A stretch of 64,000 nucleotides of DNA from JAPHSX01 sp050298555 (GCA_050298555.1 JBNKUL010000033.1:79672-143671), one strand, 5' to 3'; shown: positions 8,387-17,674, counted from the first letter of the stretch. The notes: generated by a model from the sequence alone, not told the origin. Program-made: numbers and translations.

Positions 8387-9895
8387 ATGGCGAGAGAAGA
8401 ACAGCTTTCAGCAATCCCCAGCGGGGAGTGGGACTACGACGTAGTGGTGATCGGTGGCGGTCCCGGCGGCGAGGACTGTGCCCGTGACCTGGCCGGGCAC
8501 GGCCTGCGGGTGGCGCTGGTCAACGATGCCCCCTTCCCCGGCGGCGAGTGCCTGTGGCGCGGTTGCATCCCCTCCAAGGCGTGGCGTGCAGCGGCAGACC
8601 GTATGCGCGACCGCGCCCACGACGCGGCCATGGGGGTTAACGGCACCAATGGCGATATCAGCCTCGACTGGTCGCAGCTCGAGTCGCACCGCCGCAATGT
8701 GCTCGAAGAGCGCGGCAAGATGGCGCTCAACGCCGACAAGGGGGTGAAGATCAAGGTGTTGCAGGGCTTTGCCTCCTTCGTTGATGCGCACCACGTATCC
8801 GTCGATAGTTCCGGCAACTCCGAAGACCCCCACCGCCGCGCCGCGCCGGGTGACGGCTCCACGTGCGTGACCCTCTCCTTTGGCTGCGCGGTGATCGCCA
8901 CCGGCGCGCCGCCCTTCGTCCCGCCCGTCGAGGGTGCTGAAGCGGCGCTGGCCTCGGGCGGCCTGCTTACCTCCGATACGGTGTGGAACCTGCCCGCGCC
9001 GCCCAAGCGCCTCGGTATCGTCGGCGGTGGTGCCATCGGCATGGAGATGGCACAGATCTTCCAGGATTTCGGCACCGAGGTGCTGCTGCTGGAGCGCGGC
9101 GAACAGGTGCTCAAGGAGGTGGAGAAGGAGATCGCCAGCAAGCTCATTGCCGCCCTGGCCGAAGACCCCAACCTCACTATCGTCACCGAGGCGTCAACCA
9201 CTGCCGTGGAGGGCGAAGCGGGGGCGATGTCCCTGCGTTACCAGACGCTGGAGGGGGAGCAGCGCTTCGACTGCGACTATGTATTGATGGCCACCGGCAA
9301 GCGCCCGGCGTTGGGGCCGCTCAAGCTCGATGCTGCCGGTGTTGCGGTGGCAAACGGGGTGGTCAAGGCCGATGCCCATTGCCGCACCACGGTGCCTCAT
9401 ATCTTCGCCGTGGGCGATGTGATCGGTGGGCTGATGCTGGCCCATACTGCGGCGCAGCAGGGAAGGGTCGCGGCTGCCACTATTCTCGGCGAGTCCATGA
9501 CCTATGATGAGGCGAAGGATTGCGGGGTGATCTTCACCCGTCCCGAGGCGGGCTTTGTCGGCCTCTCCCTGGCACAGGCCAGGGAGCGGGGCATCGATGC
9601 AGCCGAGGTGAAGGTGCCGCTCAATATCGATGCCAAGGCGATGATCAGCGGTGAACGCCACGGTCTTATCAAGATTGTCGCCGACAAGCAGGACCACCGT
9701 ATACTCGGGGTCCACCTGTTGGCCGACCATACCGATACCCTGATCGGTGAAGCGGTTATGGTAGTGAGCGCGGAGATGACGCTGGAGCAGCTGGCCGCGG
9801 CGATCCACCCCCATCCGACCCAGACCGAGATCTTCGGTGACCTGGCGCGGCGTCTGCTGTCACGGCTGCGACGCAGCAAGAAGCGCCGCAAATGA
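8387..9895 (+). CDS. Dihydrolipoamide-dehydrogenase-like FAD oxidoreductase
   Basis: A 502-residue class I pyridine-nucleotide disulfide oxidoreductase. Residues 18-50 bind FAD (VVVIGGGPGGEDCA). Cys55 and Cys60 form the redox CxxxxC in GGECLWRGCIPSK, NAD(P) is bound near residue 210 (LGIVGGGAIGMEMA), and HPHPTQTE near the C-terminus supplies the catalytic His-Glu pair. It differs from E1-E2-E3 complex Lpd by the linker sequence and by lacking adjacent 2-oxoacid dehydrogenase genes, so the substrate could be a small disulfide, a quinone or a metal. The ATG at 8387 is chosen over an upstream extension because family proteins begin 15-20 residues before the FAD motif. It leads into the next three signalling genes. 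Confidence 0.88.
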   Translation: MAREEQLSAIPSGEWDYDVVVIGGGPGGEDCARDLAGHGLRVALVNDAPFPGGECLWRGCIPSKAWRAAADRMRDRAHDAAMGVNGTNGDISLDWSQLESHRRNVLEERGKMALNADKGVKIKVLQGFASFVDAHHVSVDSSGNSEDPHRRAAPGDGSTCVTLSFGCAVIATGAPPFVPPVEGAEAALASGGLLTSDTVWNLPAPPKRLGIVGGGAIGMEMAQIFQDFGTEVLLLERGEQVLKEVEKEIASKLIAALAEDPNLTIVTEASTTAVEGEAGAMSLRYQTLEGEQRFDCDYVLMATGKRPALGPLKLDAAGVAVANGVVKADAHCRTTVPHIFAVGDVIGGLMLAHTAAQQGRVAAATILGESMTYDEAKDCGVIFTRPEAGFVGLSLAQARERGIDAAEVKVPLNIDAKAMISGERHGLIKIVADKQDHRILGVHLLADHTDTLIGEAVMVVSAEMTLEQLAAAIHPHPTQTEIFGDLARRLLSRLRRSKKRRK

Positions 9896-9928
9896 GGTTC
9901 CTGCGTCCGTACGATGAGCGATTGAGTT

Positions 9929-10291
9929 ATGCCTAGAATATCTACCGAAAAGTTACAGCCGGGGATGGTGCTGGGTGATGACGTGAAGGACATGAGTGGG
10001 CGGATGCTGCTCAATGCGGGGACGGAGATCGAAGAGAAACACCTTAAGGTGTTGCGCAGCTGGGGCGTTGCCGGGGTCGAGGTGGAGGGAGATGGGGAGG
10101 TTGACGATGAGCAAGCCGAACCGGACTTCAGTGCCCTGAGCCCGGATGAGGCCGCCGCCGTCAAGGCCGAGTTGAAGTCCCGCTTCGCCTCTGTCGATAT
10201 TAACCACCCCTTCATTCGAGCCCTGGCCGAGCAGGTGTTGCGCCAGTTGATTCGGCAAAAGTACCGGGCCAGGCAAGGGGAGGGGGGGTAG
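9929..10291 (+). CDS. Small protein with HD-GYP-type N-terminal domain
   Basis: A 120-residue soluble protein. Residues 3-55 (EKLQPGMVLGDDVKDMSGR, then a GTEIEEKHLKVLRSWGV segment) match the small beta/alpha module usually fused in front of HD-GYP and HDOD domains. Here it stands alone, followed by an acidic linker and a C-terminal helical tail. The next gene starts on its stop codon (TAGTG overlap) and encodes an HDOD protein, so the two may be a split form of one signalling protein. Function otherwise unknown. Confidence 0.75.
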   Translation: MPRISTEKLQPGMVLGDDVKDMSGRMLLNAGTEIEEKHLKVLRSWGVAGVEVEGDGEVDDEQAEPDFSALSPDEAAAVKAELKSRFASVDINHPFIRALAEQVLRQLIRQKYRARQGEGG

Positions 10292-11142
10292 TGCATCCGA
10301 CACCACAGGAACTGGTCGCACGCAACGGCCTCTCTTCGCTGCCGCTTATCTACCAGCGTCTGGATGCGGCGATTAACGATCCCTACAGCGATCTCTCCAC
10401 CGTTGCCACTATTATCGCCGAGGACTCTTCGGTCTCGGCCCGCCTGTTGCGCCTGGCCAATAGCGCGATGTTCAGTTTCCCCTCCCGGGTGGATACCATC
10501 TCACGCGCGGTAACCATCATCGGTACCAAGCAGCTGCGTGACCTGGTGCTGGCCACATCGGTGATGAGCCTGTTCAAGAACGTGCCGCAGGAGTATGTCG
10601 ACATGGAGTCGTTCTGGCGCCATGCCATCTCCACCGGGATTGCGGCCAGGGTGATCGCCGGTTACCGCCGCGAGGCCAATGTCGAGCGCTTTTATGTCCT
10701 TGGCCTGCTGCACGATATCGGGTTGCTGCTGATGTACATGCAGCTGCCGAAGGAGAGCACCGAGGCGATCGAGCTCTCGCAAAAGAGGCACATCTCTCTT
10801 TATACGGCGGAGCGCGAGTTGCTCGGCTTTGACCACACCGATGTGGGCAGGGAGCTGATTTCTGCCTGGAAACTTCCCGCCTCGTTACGTGAAGGGGTGG
10901 CCCACCACCACCTGCCGCTACGTGCCAGCCACTATCCGGAGGATGCCGCCACCATCCACATAGCGGATATCATCTCCAACGCCTTCAGCCTCGGTGGCAA
11001 CGGTGAGCCGGCGATACCCGATTTCGAGCCGAAGGCGTGGGATCGCCTGGGGTTGTCGGTCGACCTGTTGCCGCATATCATCGAACAGCTGCAGTTCCAG
11101 TACCGGGACGCCGCCGACATCTTCCTGAATGATTGCCAATGA
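10291..11142 (+). CDS. HDOD-domain signalling protein
   Basis: A 283-residue protein made almost entirely of an HDOD domain, a relative of HD phosphohydrolases that usually lacks full catalytic metal ligands and acts in signalling. Visible landmarks are LSSLPLIYQRLDAAINDPYS, SARLLRLANSAMFSFPS, VTIIGTKQLRDLVLA and LLHDIGLLLMY. The HDIG-like motif at the last site is present, so weak enzymatic activity cannot be excluded. It starts with GTG overlapping the previous stop by one base, and its own TGA overlaps the next ATG (ATGA). This is a strong sign of coupled translation with the GGDEF-EAL gene. Confidence 0.88.
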   Translation: MHPTPQELVARNGLSSLPLIYQRLDAAINDPYSDLSTVATIIAEDSSVSARLLRLANSAMFSFPSRVDTISRAVTIIGTKQLRDLVLATSVMSLFKNVPQEYVDMESFWRHAISTGIAARVIAGYRREANVERFYVLGLLHDIGLLLMYMQLPKESTEAIELSQKRHISLYTAERELLGFDHTDVGRELISAWKLPASLREGVAHHHLPLRASHYPEDAATIHIADIISNAFSLGGNGEPAIPDFEPKAWDRLGLSVDLLPHIIEQLQFQYRDAADIFLNDCQ

Positions 11143-13067
11143 CCGATCACCACGACCATAGCGACGATATCAACTACCTGCGCGAGCGGGTGGAGTATCT
11201 GGAGTCGGTAAATCGCTGGCATATGGACGCGCTGGCGATGTTGATCTCGATGGAGGAGGTGCATGGCGACGCCACTCCATTGCGCGACCCCATGACCATC
11301 TTTGCCACCGCGCGACAGTACCTCGGTCGCCTGGCCGACTTCAGCGTTATCGCTTTCCTTACCGTGGATGAGGAGGACTCCAGCTTTACCATGGCGGACC
11401 CCGGTGAGATCCCCGAGGGGTTAGACCTGAATGCCATCGTTGATGACCTTATCGAGCACGGCGAGTTTGCCTGGGCACTGGGGCAGAACCGCCCGGTGGA
11501 GGTAAAGAGCCGCCTCGGCGAGCAGCGCATGCTGCTGCATGTGCTGACCACCAAGACACGGGTGCGCGGTATGTTCCTCGGCCTGCTGCAGGAGAGCGGC
11601 CAGGCCTTTGCCGCGCCGGTGCAGAATCTGATGTCGATCATCCTTAACAACAGTGCCTACGCGCTGGAGAGCGCGGCCCTCTATCAGCTGATCAGCGAGC
11701 AGAACCGCAGTCTGGAGAGGAAGGTGGAGCAACGCACGCGGGAGATGGAGTACCAGTATGTGCATGACCATCTCACCGGTCTACCCAATCGCCTGATGTT
11801 CCAGGACCGCCTGCAGCAGGCGATGGTGCGCTGCCATGGTGAAGATGAGCTGGTGGCGGTGATCCTGATCGACCTGGATATGTTCAAACGTATCAACGAT
11901 AGCCTGGGGCACGCCGCCGGCGACCAGTTGCTGCAGACCCTGGGACAACGCCTGGACAAGGTGATTCAGGCAGAGGCCTTCGAGAATCTGGAGCTGACCC
12001 TGGCGCGGCTTGGCGGCGATGAATTTGCCATTCTGGTCTCGCAAAGCAATTCGATAGACCCGCTCACCCATCTGATCCACCACATCATCGAGCAGATCTC
12101 GTGCAGCATTGAGTTGGAGGGGGAGCCGGTCTATAGCACCTGCAGTATCGGTGTCAGTCTCTACCCCCAGGACGGCAGGGATGTGGACAGCCTGCTCAAC
12201 AATGCCGGCGCGGCGATGAGCCATGCCAAGCGATTGGGGCGCAACCACTACCAGTTCTATGCCGAGGAGATTAACCAGCAAGCCTTTCACCACCTCAAGC
12301 TGGAGAACCAGCTGCGCCTGGCCATCGAGCGAGACGAACTGTTCCTGCTCTACCAGCCCAAGGTCGACCTGCATAGCGGCAGGGTGGTGGGGGCGGAGGC
12401 GCTGGTGCGCTGGCAGCACCCTGAGATGGGGCTGGTGTCTCCGGGGGAATTTATCCCGGTGGCCGAATATACCGGCTTGATCACCGCCGTCGGTGAGTGT
12501 GTCTTTAAGGCCGCCTGTGAGCGGGTGCGTGAGTGGCTGGATGCCGGCTTCGACGACTTCCGCATGGGCATCAACCTCTCGCCGCTACAGTTTCGTCAGC
12601 CCGATCTGTTGGAGAGTATGACGGCGATCATCAAGCAGTCGGGGATAGAGCCGCGCTACCTGGAGGTGGAGATCACCGAGGGGACTATCGTCGAGGACGT
12701 CGAGGCGGCGATTGGCATCATGCAGCGACTGCACCAACTGGGTGTTGCCATCTCCATCGACGATTTCGGTACCGGCTACTCCTCGCTCAGCTACCTCAAG
12801 CGCTTCCCCATCGACACCCTGAAGATCGACCGCTCCTTCGTGCGTGACATCACCACCGACAGCGATGATGCCTCCATTGTCGTCGCTATCATCGGTATGG
12901 CCCACAACATGGGGATGAATGTGATCGCCGAGGGGGTGGAGGAGGCGGCACAGCTGACCTTCCTGCGCGCCCTCAAGTGTGACGAGATCCAGGGCTTCCT
13001 GGTGAGTAAGCCTGTGCCCAGCGAGCAGTTTATGGCGCTAATGCGCTCCGATCGCCTTATTCCCTAA
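11139..13067 (+). CDS. GAF-like/GGDEF/EAL cyclic-di-GMP enzyme
   Basis: A 642-residue soluble protein. Residues 1-170 form a GAF-like sensory region, followed by a coiled coil (about 180-205), a GGDEF domain (about 208-370) and an EAL domain (about 380-630). The GGDEF core RLGGDEFAIL (near residue 290) is intact. The EAL core VGAEALVRW (near 419), the DDFGTGYSS loop and LKIDRSFV are also intact, so both synthesis and breakdown of cyclic-di-GMP are possible. The ATG at 11139 overlaps the HDOD stop and is preferred to an upstream TTG. It converges with the next LysR gene, overlapping by four bases at the 3' ends. Confidence 0.93.
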   Translation: MTDHHDHSDDINYLRERVEYLESVNRWHMDALAMLISMEEVHGDATPLRDPMTIFATARQYLGRLADFSVIAFLTVDEEDSSFTMADPGEIPEGLDLNAIVDDLIEHGEFAWALGQNRPVEVKSRLGEQRMLLHVLTTKTRVRGMFLGLLQESGQAFAAPVQNLMSIILNNSAYALESAALYQLISEQNRSLERKVEQRTREMEYQYVHDHLTGLPNRLMFQDRLQQAMVRCHGEDELVAVILIDLDMFKRINDSLGHAAGDQLLQTLGQRLDKVIQAEAFENLELTLARLGGDEFAILVSQSNSIDPLTHLIHHIIEQISCSIELEGEPVYSTCSIGVSLYPQDGRDVDSLLNNAGAAMSHAKRLGRNHYQFYAEEINQQAFHHLKLENQLRLAIERDELFLLYQPKVDLHSGRVVGAEALVRWQHPEMGLVSPGEFIPVAEYTGLITAVGECVFKAACERVREWLDAGFDDFRMGINLSPLQFRQPDLLESMTAIIKQSGIEPRYLEVEITEGTIVEDVEAAIGIMQRLHQLGVAISIDDFGTGYSSLSYLKRFPIDTLKIDRSFVRDITTDSDDASIVVAIIGMAHNMGMNVIAEGVEEAAQLTFLRALKCDEIQGFLVSKPVPSEQFMALMRSDRLIP

Positions 13068-13972
13068 AGCCCTGGCGTGGTGTTACGCAGCTGCTCGATA
13101 AAGGCTTCGGCCACCACGTTGTTAAGGTTGGCCCGGGTGCGGGCGATCCACAGGGTTCGCTTGATGCGCAGCCCCTCCACCTTGATGTGATAGAGACTTC
13201 CCTCGAGCAGTGCCTCGGCCACCGCGAAGCGGGGCAGAAAACTGACATGTTTTCCGTGCTCCAGCATCTCGACGATGGTGTCGGTGGAGCCCACCTCCAT
13301 GTTGATGGGGATGTGGTAGATGCCGATGTCCTGCAACGCCTTGTCCAGGGTGATGCGCATCGAGGACTGCGACTCGCGTAATACGTAGTTGAGTTGTTGC
13401 AGTCTGACGATGGGTATCAGCTCACAGCCCCACAGCGGATGGCCCTGGCCGCATACCAGCACCAGCTCGTCATCCAGCCACTTCTGTACCAGAATGTCCG
13501 GGTGATCCGGCGCCTGTTCCAGTAATGCCATGTCGGTCAGCCCCGTCGCCAGGTGGGTCTGTATTCGCCGCGTATAGCCCATGCGGCTCTCGATGCGAAA
13601 GTCAGGGTGGGCTTCGGCAAAGGAGAGCAGAAGCTTTGGCAGAATGTGTTCGCCGATCGCGAAGGTCACCTCCATACGCATGCGGTGTTGCCCCGCACGC
13701 ATCGACTCCAGCTTATCGAGGAGGTTGTCCTGGTGGTTCAGTACCAGACGGGCATAGGTGTAGACCTGCTCACCTGCGGGCGTGAGTTCCAGTCGGCGCC
13801 CCTCACGCTGCATTAGCGGTGTGTCGTAGCAGGCATCCAGGGCCCGCAGTCGTTTGGTGACGGCAGGTTGGCCGACGTGCAGGACACGTGCTGCCTCCTC
13901 TACCCCCCCCAGCTCAACCACCAGGCGCAGGGTTGCAAGGCCTTTCAGATCGGGAAGATTGTTATATTCCAT
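13064..13972 (-). CDS. LysR-family regulator, divergent from SLC13 transporter
   Basis: A 302-residue LysR-type regulator with an N-terminal helix-turn-helix (GGVEEAARVLHVGQPAVTKR) and a C-terminal effector domain. The helix-turn-helix stretch lies about residues 20-40. It is divergent from the SLC13 transporter across a 174-base region holding ATTCC-N5-GGAAT repeats, one of which covers its own start codon. That layout is typical of a LysR gene that represses itself and controls its divergent neighbour. The ATG at 13972 is used; a TTG one codon earlier is also possible. The ligand is likely the transporter's substrate (inference). Confidence 0.92.
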   Translation of the reverse strand: MEYNNLPDLKGLATLRLVVELGGVEEAARVLHVGQPAVTKRLRALDACYDTPLMQREGRRLELTPAGEQVYTYARLVLNHQDNLLDKLESMRAGQHRMRMEVTFAIGEHILPKLLLSFAEAHPDFRIESRMGYTRRIQTHLATGLTDMALLEQAPDHPDILVQKWLDDELVLVCGQGHPLWGCELIPIVRLQQLNYVLRESQSSMRITLDKALQDIGIYHIPINMEVGSTDTIVEMLEHGKHVSFLPRFAVAEALLEGSLYHIKVEGLRIKRTLWIARTRANLNNVVAEAFIEQLRNTTPGL

Positions 13973-13980
13973 CAAGGAAT
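13966..13980. promoter_or_regulatory. Putative LysR operator 1 (ATTCC-N5-GGAAT)
   Basis: A perfect interrupted palindrome, ATTCC-ATCAA-GGAAT, overlapping the start codon of the LysR gene. LysR-type regulators commonly bind interrupted palindromes of about 15 bases. The position suits autorepression. Confidence 0.6.
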
Positions 13981-14069
13981 GTTACAGCATGGGTATTCAT
14001 TTGAATAGCATCGAGATAAACAGGAAACTCCGCCGATGTTCTAGTGTGGAAGGGGCGTGAGGGCGCTAT

Positions 14070-14105
14070 ATTCCATAGAGAACATATTGAATTCCGCTGT
14101 GGAAT
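14070..14105. promoter_or_regulatory. Putative LysR operators 2 and 3 upstream of SLC13 gene
   Basis: A second perfect copy, ATTCC-GCTGT-GGAAT, lies at 14091-14105. An imperfect copy, ATTCC-ATAGA-GAACA, lies at 14070-14084. The two start 21 bases apart, about two helical turns, so a LysR tetramer could occupy both on one face. An outer inverted repeat, ATATTCCA (14068-14075) with TGGAATAT (14100-14107), frames the pair. The SLC13 start codon is 42 bases downstream. Confidence 0.6.
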
Positions 14106-14146
14106 ATTAGTTCGCTGTTTACCAATAATAAATTTGGAGATGTTGC

Positions 14147-16129
14147 ATGACCTCCCTTGCCGACGAAGACCAGACCCAGAAGAGTAGCCAGTCGCCAGCT
14201 CTCAAACAGTGGATCGCCGCAGGCGTATTCGCACTGCTGAGCGCCTACCTTGCCACGATCGTTCCTACTGTGGAGATCGCCTGGGTCATGGCGATTCTGA
14301 TGCTTACTATCTACCTCTTCGCCTTTGAGGTGGTTGGCGTTGACGTGGCCGCCGCCTCGGTGATGGTGTTGCTGGGCCTTACCTCGGTAATGGCGCCCCT
14401 GATGGGGCTGGAGCAGGGGCTGGTCGATACGCGCCAGCTGTTTAACGGCTTCTCCTCCAATGCGGTGATCTCGATCATCGCAGTGATGATCATCGGTGCC
14501 GGTCTCGACAAGACCGGGCTGATGGGCAAGGTGGCCAACTTTATTCTTAAAATTGGCGGAACCACCGAGGGGCGTATTATCCCCATCATCTCCGGTACCG
14601 TCGGTTTTATCTCCTCCTTCATGCAGAACGTTGGCGCCGCGGCGCTGTTTCTGCCGGTGGTGTCGCGTATCTCCGCACGCTCAGGCCTGCCGATGTCGCG
14701 CCTGCTGATGCCGATGGGCTTCACCGCCATCCTCGGCGGTACCATGACCATGATCGGCTCCTCGCCGTTGATTCTGCTCAACGACCTGATCCTCACCTCC
14801 AACAAGACGCTGCCCGAGGCGCAGCAGATGGAGACCTTTGGTCTCTTCTCCGTCACCCCCGTCGGTGTGATGCTGGTCGCTACCGGCATTATCTACTTCG
14901 TTATCGCCGGTCGCTTCGTGCTGCCCAGTACCAAGAGTGAGGGGGGCACCTCCGGCCAGAAGACCCAGGACTATTTCGATGAGCTCTATGGTGTCGACTA
15001 CAGCGCCTATGAGGTGGTGATCACCCACGAGAGCCCTCTGGTCGGCAAGAATCTCGATGAACTCGAGAGCGATCACGCCGTGCGGGTTGTCGGTATGGAC
15101 AAGGGTGATGGCGCCCGTTTTGGTTCCCAGTCGATGGACCGCACTGCCGCACTTGAGGCCGGAACCGTACTGGGGATACTGTCCGATGACGACATCATTG
15201 AGTACTTCCTCAAGGCCACCAGGGTGACCAACAAGGCCGAGCTCGATACCTTCGCCGACGCCCTGACCCCCACCAAGTCAGGTATCGCCGAGGTGGTGGT
15301 GCCGCCGGGCTCCGCACTCATTGGCAAGACCGCTCGTGACCTGCGCCTGCGCATGACCTACGGCCTGTCGCTGATGGCGATCAACCGTGGCGGCGAGACC
15401 ATCACCCGTGAAGGTGCCGGTGTGCGTGACACCGCTCTTCAAGCCGGTGATGTACTGGTGGTTCACACCGCCTGGTCTGACCTGGCCCGCCTGGAGAAGG
15501 ATCGTAACTTCGTAATCGTTACCACCGAGTATCCGCACGAGGAGCTGCGCCCGCACAAGTTGTTGCCGGCACTGATCTTCTTTGCCACCGCGCTGACCCT
15601 GATCTTTATGGACGTGCGCCTCTCCGTCGCACTGCTCACCGGCGCCATGGGTATGGTGTTGACCCGGGTGCTGACCATTGAGGAGGCCTACGAGGCGGTG
15701 AGCTGGAAGACCGTGTTCCTGTTGGCTTCATTGATCCCGCTCGGACTCGCGGTTGAGACCAGTGGTACCGCCAGGTGGATCGCCGCTGAGGTGGTTAACC
15801 TGGTTGGCGGCGCTGCACCGTGGGTGATCCAGGCGTCGATTGCACTGTTGGCGACATTTTTTACCCTGGTGATGTCCAACGTCGGTGCGACAGTACTTTT
15901 AGTGCCACTTGCGGTGAACATTGCGCTTCAAGTTGGTGCGGATCCGGCCGTCTATGCCCTCACCGTGGCCATCGCCACCTCCAACTCCTTCCTCATCCCC
16001 ACCCACCAGGTGAACGCCCTCATCATGGGCCCCGGCGGTTACCGCGTGCCCGACTTCATGAAGGCGGGCGGCATTATGACCGTGCTGTTCCTGGTCGTGA
16101 TGATGCTGGGAATGAACACCTTCTTCTAG
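14147..16129 (+). CDS. SLC13-type permease with two TrkA-C domains
   Basis: A 660-residue inner-membrane transporter of the divalent anion:Na+ symporter (DASS/SLC13) superfamily. Membrane segments span residues 25-265 and 475-660, and contain the hallmark SNVGATVLLVPLAVNIAL and TSNSFLIPTHQVNALIMGPG near the end. Between the two halves lie two RCK/TrkA-C domains (about 285-350 and 380-460), as in the sulfate and dicarboxylate carriers of algae and bacteria. Sulfate, thiosulfate, or C4-dicarboxylates are plausible substrates. A divergent LysR gene with paired operators probably controls it. NhaD follows 126 bases later. Confidence 0.9.
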   Translation: MTSLADEDQTQKSSQSPALKQWIAAGVFALLSAYLATIVPTVEIAWVMAILMLTIYLFAFEVVGVDVAAASVMVLLGLTSVMAPLMGLEQGLVDTRQLFNGFSSNAVISIIAVMIIGAGLDKTGLMGKVANFILKIGGTTEGRIIPIISGTVGFISSFMQNVGAAALFLPVVSRISARSGLPMSRLLMPMGFTAILGGTMTMIGSSPLILLNDLILTSNKTLPEAQQMETFGLFSVTPVGVMLVATGIIYFVIAGRFVLPSTKSEGGTSGQKTQDYFDELYGVDYSAYEVVITHESPLVGKNLDELESDHAVRVVGMDKGDGARFGSQSMDRTAALEAGTVLGILSDDDIIEYFLKATRVTNKAELDTFADALTPTKSGIAEVVVPPGSALIGKTARDLRLRMTYGLSLMAINRGGETITREGAGVRDTALQAGDVLVVHTAWSDLARLEKDRNFVIVTTEYPHEELRPHKLLPALIFFATALTLIFMDVRLSVALLTGAMGMVLTRVLTIEEAYEAVSWKTVFLLASLIPLGLAVETSGTARWIAAEVVNLVGGAAPWVIQASIALLATFFTLVMSNVGATVLLVPLAVNIALQVGADPAVYALTVAIATSNSFLIPTHQVNALIMGPGGYRVPDFMKAGGIMTVLFLVVMMLGMNTFF

Positions 16130-16255
16130 GACTGAAATATACGCAGGTTTATGGTAGTGTCCTCGAGCCCGGGTTGATGATTGCATCAGCCTGACTCGGG
16201 GGAATCGCCGTTCGGCGAAACCATCACCGTACCCATAACCGTTAAGAGAACACCA

Positions 16256-17674
16256 ATGAAGAAGCGCTTAGCATCACTCGCCGCACTTATCGTGTCGATG
16301 CTGCTCTCCACAGCTGCGATGGCTGCTGAAGGGCAGGGTCATGAACAGCTGGATCTGACCAGCAGTGGTATCGGCTTTGCCTCCATCGGCCTGTTTGTCC
16401 TGGCCTATCTGTTCGTCATGGCAGAGGAGTTTACCCACCTGCGCAAGTCCAAGCCTGTAGTGCTTGTTGCCGGTATCATCTGGGCGATGATCGGCGCGGT
16501 CTATATGCACCACGGTATGCCGGAGATGGCCGAGCACGCGGTACGCCACAATCTGCTGGAGTTCGCCGAGTTGATGCTGTTCCTGCTGGTGGCGATGACC
16601 TACATCAACGCCATGGAGGAGCGCCAGGTCTTCGATGCGTTACGCTCCTGGCTGATTCAGAAGGGCTTCGGTTTCCGTAAGCTGTTCTGGCTCACCGGTA
16701 TCCTCGCCTTCTTCATCTCACCGGTGGCCGACAACCTTACCACCGCGCTGCTGATGTGTGCGGTGGTACTGGCAGTGGGTGGCGATAACAGCCGCTTTGT
16801 CACCCTGGCCTGTATCAATATCGTGGTCGGTGCCAACGCTGGTGGTGCCTTCAGTCCCTTTGGCGATATCACCACCCTGATGGTATGGCAGAAGGGGATC
16901 GTCGGCTTCTGGGGCTTCTTCGCGCTCTTTATCCCCTCCCTGGTGAACTTCGTGGTGCCGGCGGCGCTGATGCACTTCGCCGTGCCCAACGAGCAGCCGC
17001 AGGGCGGCGGCGATGCGGTGGGTATGAAGCGAGGCGCCAGGCGCATTATTGCCTTGTTCCTGCTTACTATCGTTACCGCCGTTTCGTTCCACAACTTCCT
17101 CGGCCTGCCGCCGGTGATTGGCATGCTGACCGGTCTGAGCTACCTCAAGCTATTCGGTTTCTTCCTCAAGAAGACTGCGCACAAAGAGAGTGCTGTCGAT
17201 GTAGAACACGAAGGTCAGATGGGCGACGTGGTTCCCTTCGACATCTTCAATAAGGTGGCGCGTGCCGAGTGGGATACCCTGTTCTTCTTCTACGGTGTCG
17301 TACTCTGCGTCGGTGGTCTCGGCTTCCTCGGTTACCTCGCCCTGGTCTCAGACGTGATGTACAGCCAGTGGGGGGCCTCAAACGCTAACATCGCCGTGGG
17401 CGTGCTTTCCGCCATCGTCGATAACATCCCGGTCATGTTCGCGGTGCTGACCATGAATCCCGAGATGTCACAGGGACAATGGCTGCTGGTCACCCTCACC
17501 GCCGGTGTCGGCGGCTCCCTGCTCTCCATCGGCTCTGCCGCCGGTGTTGCGCTGATGGGCCAGGCCCGCGGTAAGTACACCTTCTTCGGTCACCTGAAGT
17601 GGGCACCGGCCATTGCCGCCGGTTACGCCGCCTCCATCGCCACCCATTTCTGGATCAACGCCCATCTGTTCTGA
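16256..17674 (+). CDS. nhaD: Na+/H+ antiporter NhaD
   Basis: A 472-residue inner-membrane antiporter that exchanges cytoplasmic Na+ or Li+ for protons, mainly at alkaline pH or high salt. An N-terminal signal-like segment (ending AAMAAEG) is followed by about a dozen membrane helices. The conserved core FISPVADNLTTALLMCA and GANAGGAFSPFGDITTLMVW identifies the NhaD family. The ATG at 16256 is preceded by AAGAGA and gives the typical NhaD N-terminus; the frame extends further upstream without support. A strong terminator follows. Proximity to the DASS transporter and the motY gene fits a cell using sodium gradients. Confidence 0.93.
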   Translation: MKKRLASLAALIVSMLLSTAAMAAEGQGHEQLDLTSSGIGFASIGLFVLAYLFVMAEEFTHLRKSKPVVLVAGIIWAMIGAVYMHHGMPEMAEHAVRHNLLEFAELMLFLLVAMTYINAMEERQVFDALRSWLIQKGFGFRKLFWLTGILAFFISPVADNLTTALLMCAVVLAVGGDNSRFVTLACINIVVGANAGGAFSPFGDITTLMVWQKGIVGFWGFFALFIPSLVNFVVPAALMHFAVPNEQPQGGGDAVGMKRGARRIIALFLLTIVTAVSFHNFLGLPPVIGMLTGLSYLKLFGFFLKKTAHKESAVDVEHEGQMGDVVPFDIFNKVARAEWDTLFFFYGVVLCVGGLGFLGYLALVSDVMYSQWGASNANIAVGVLSAIVDNIPVMFAVLTMNPEMSQGQWLLVTLTAGVGGSLLSIGSAAGVALMGQARGKYTFFGHLKWAPAIAAGYAASIATHFWINAHLF

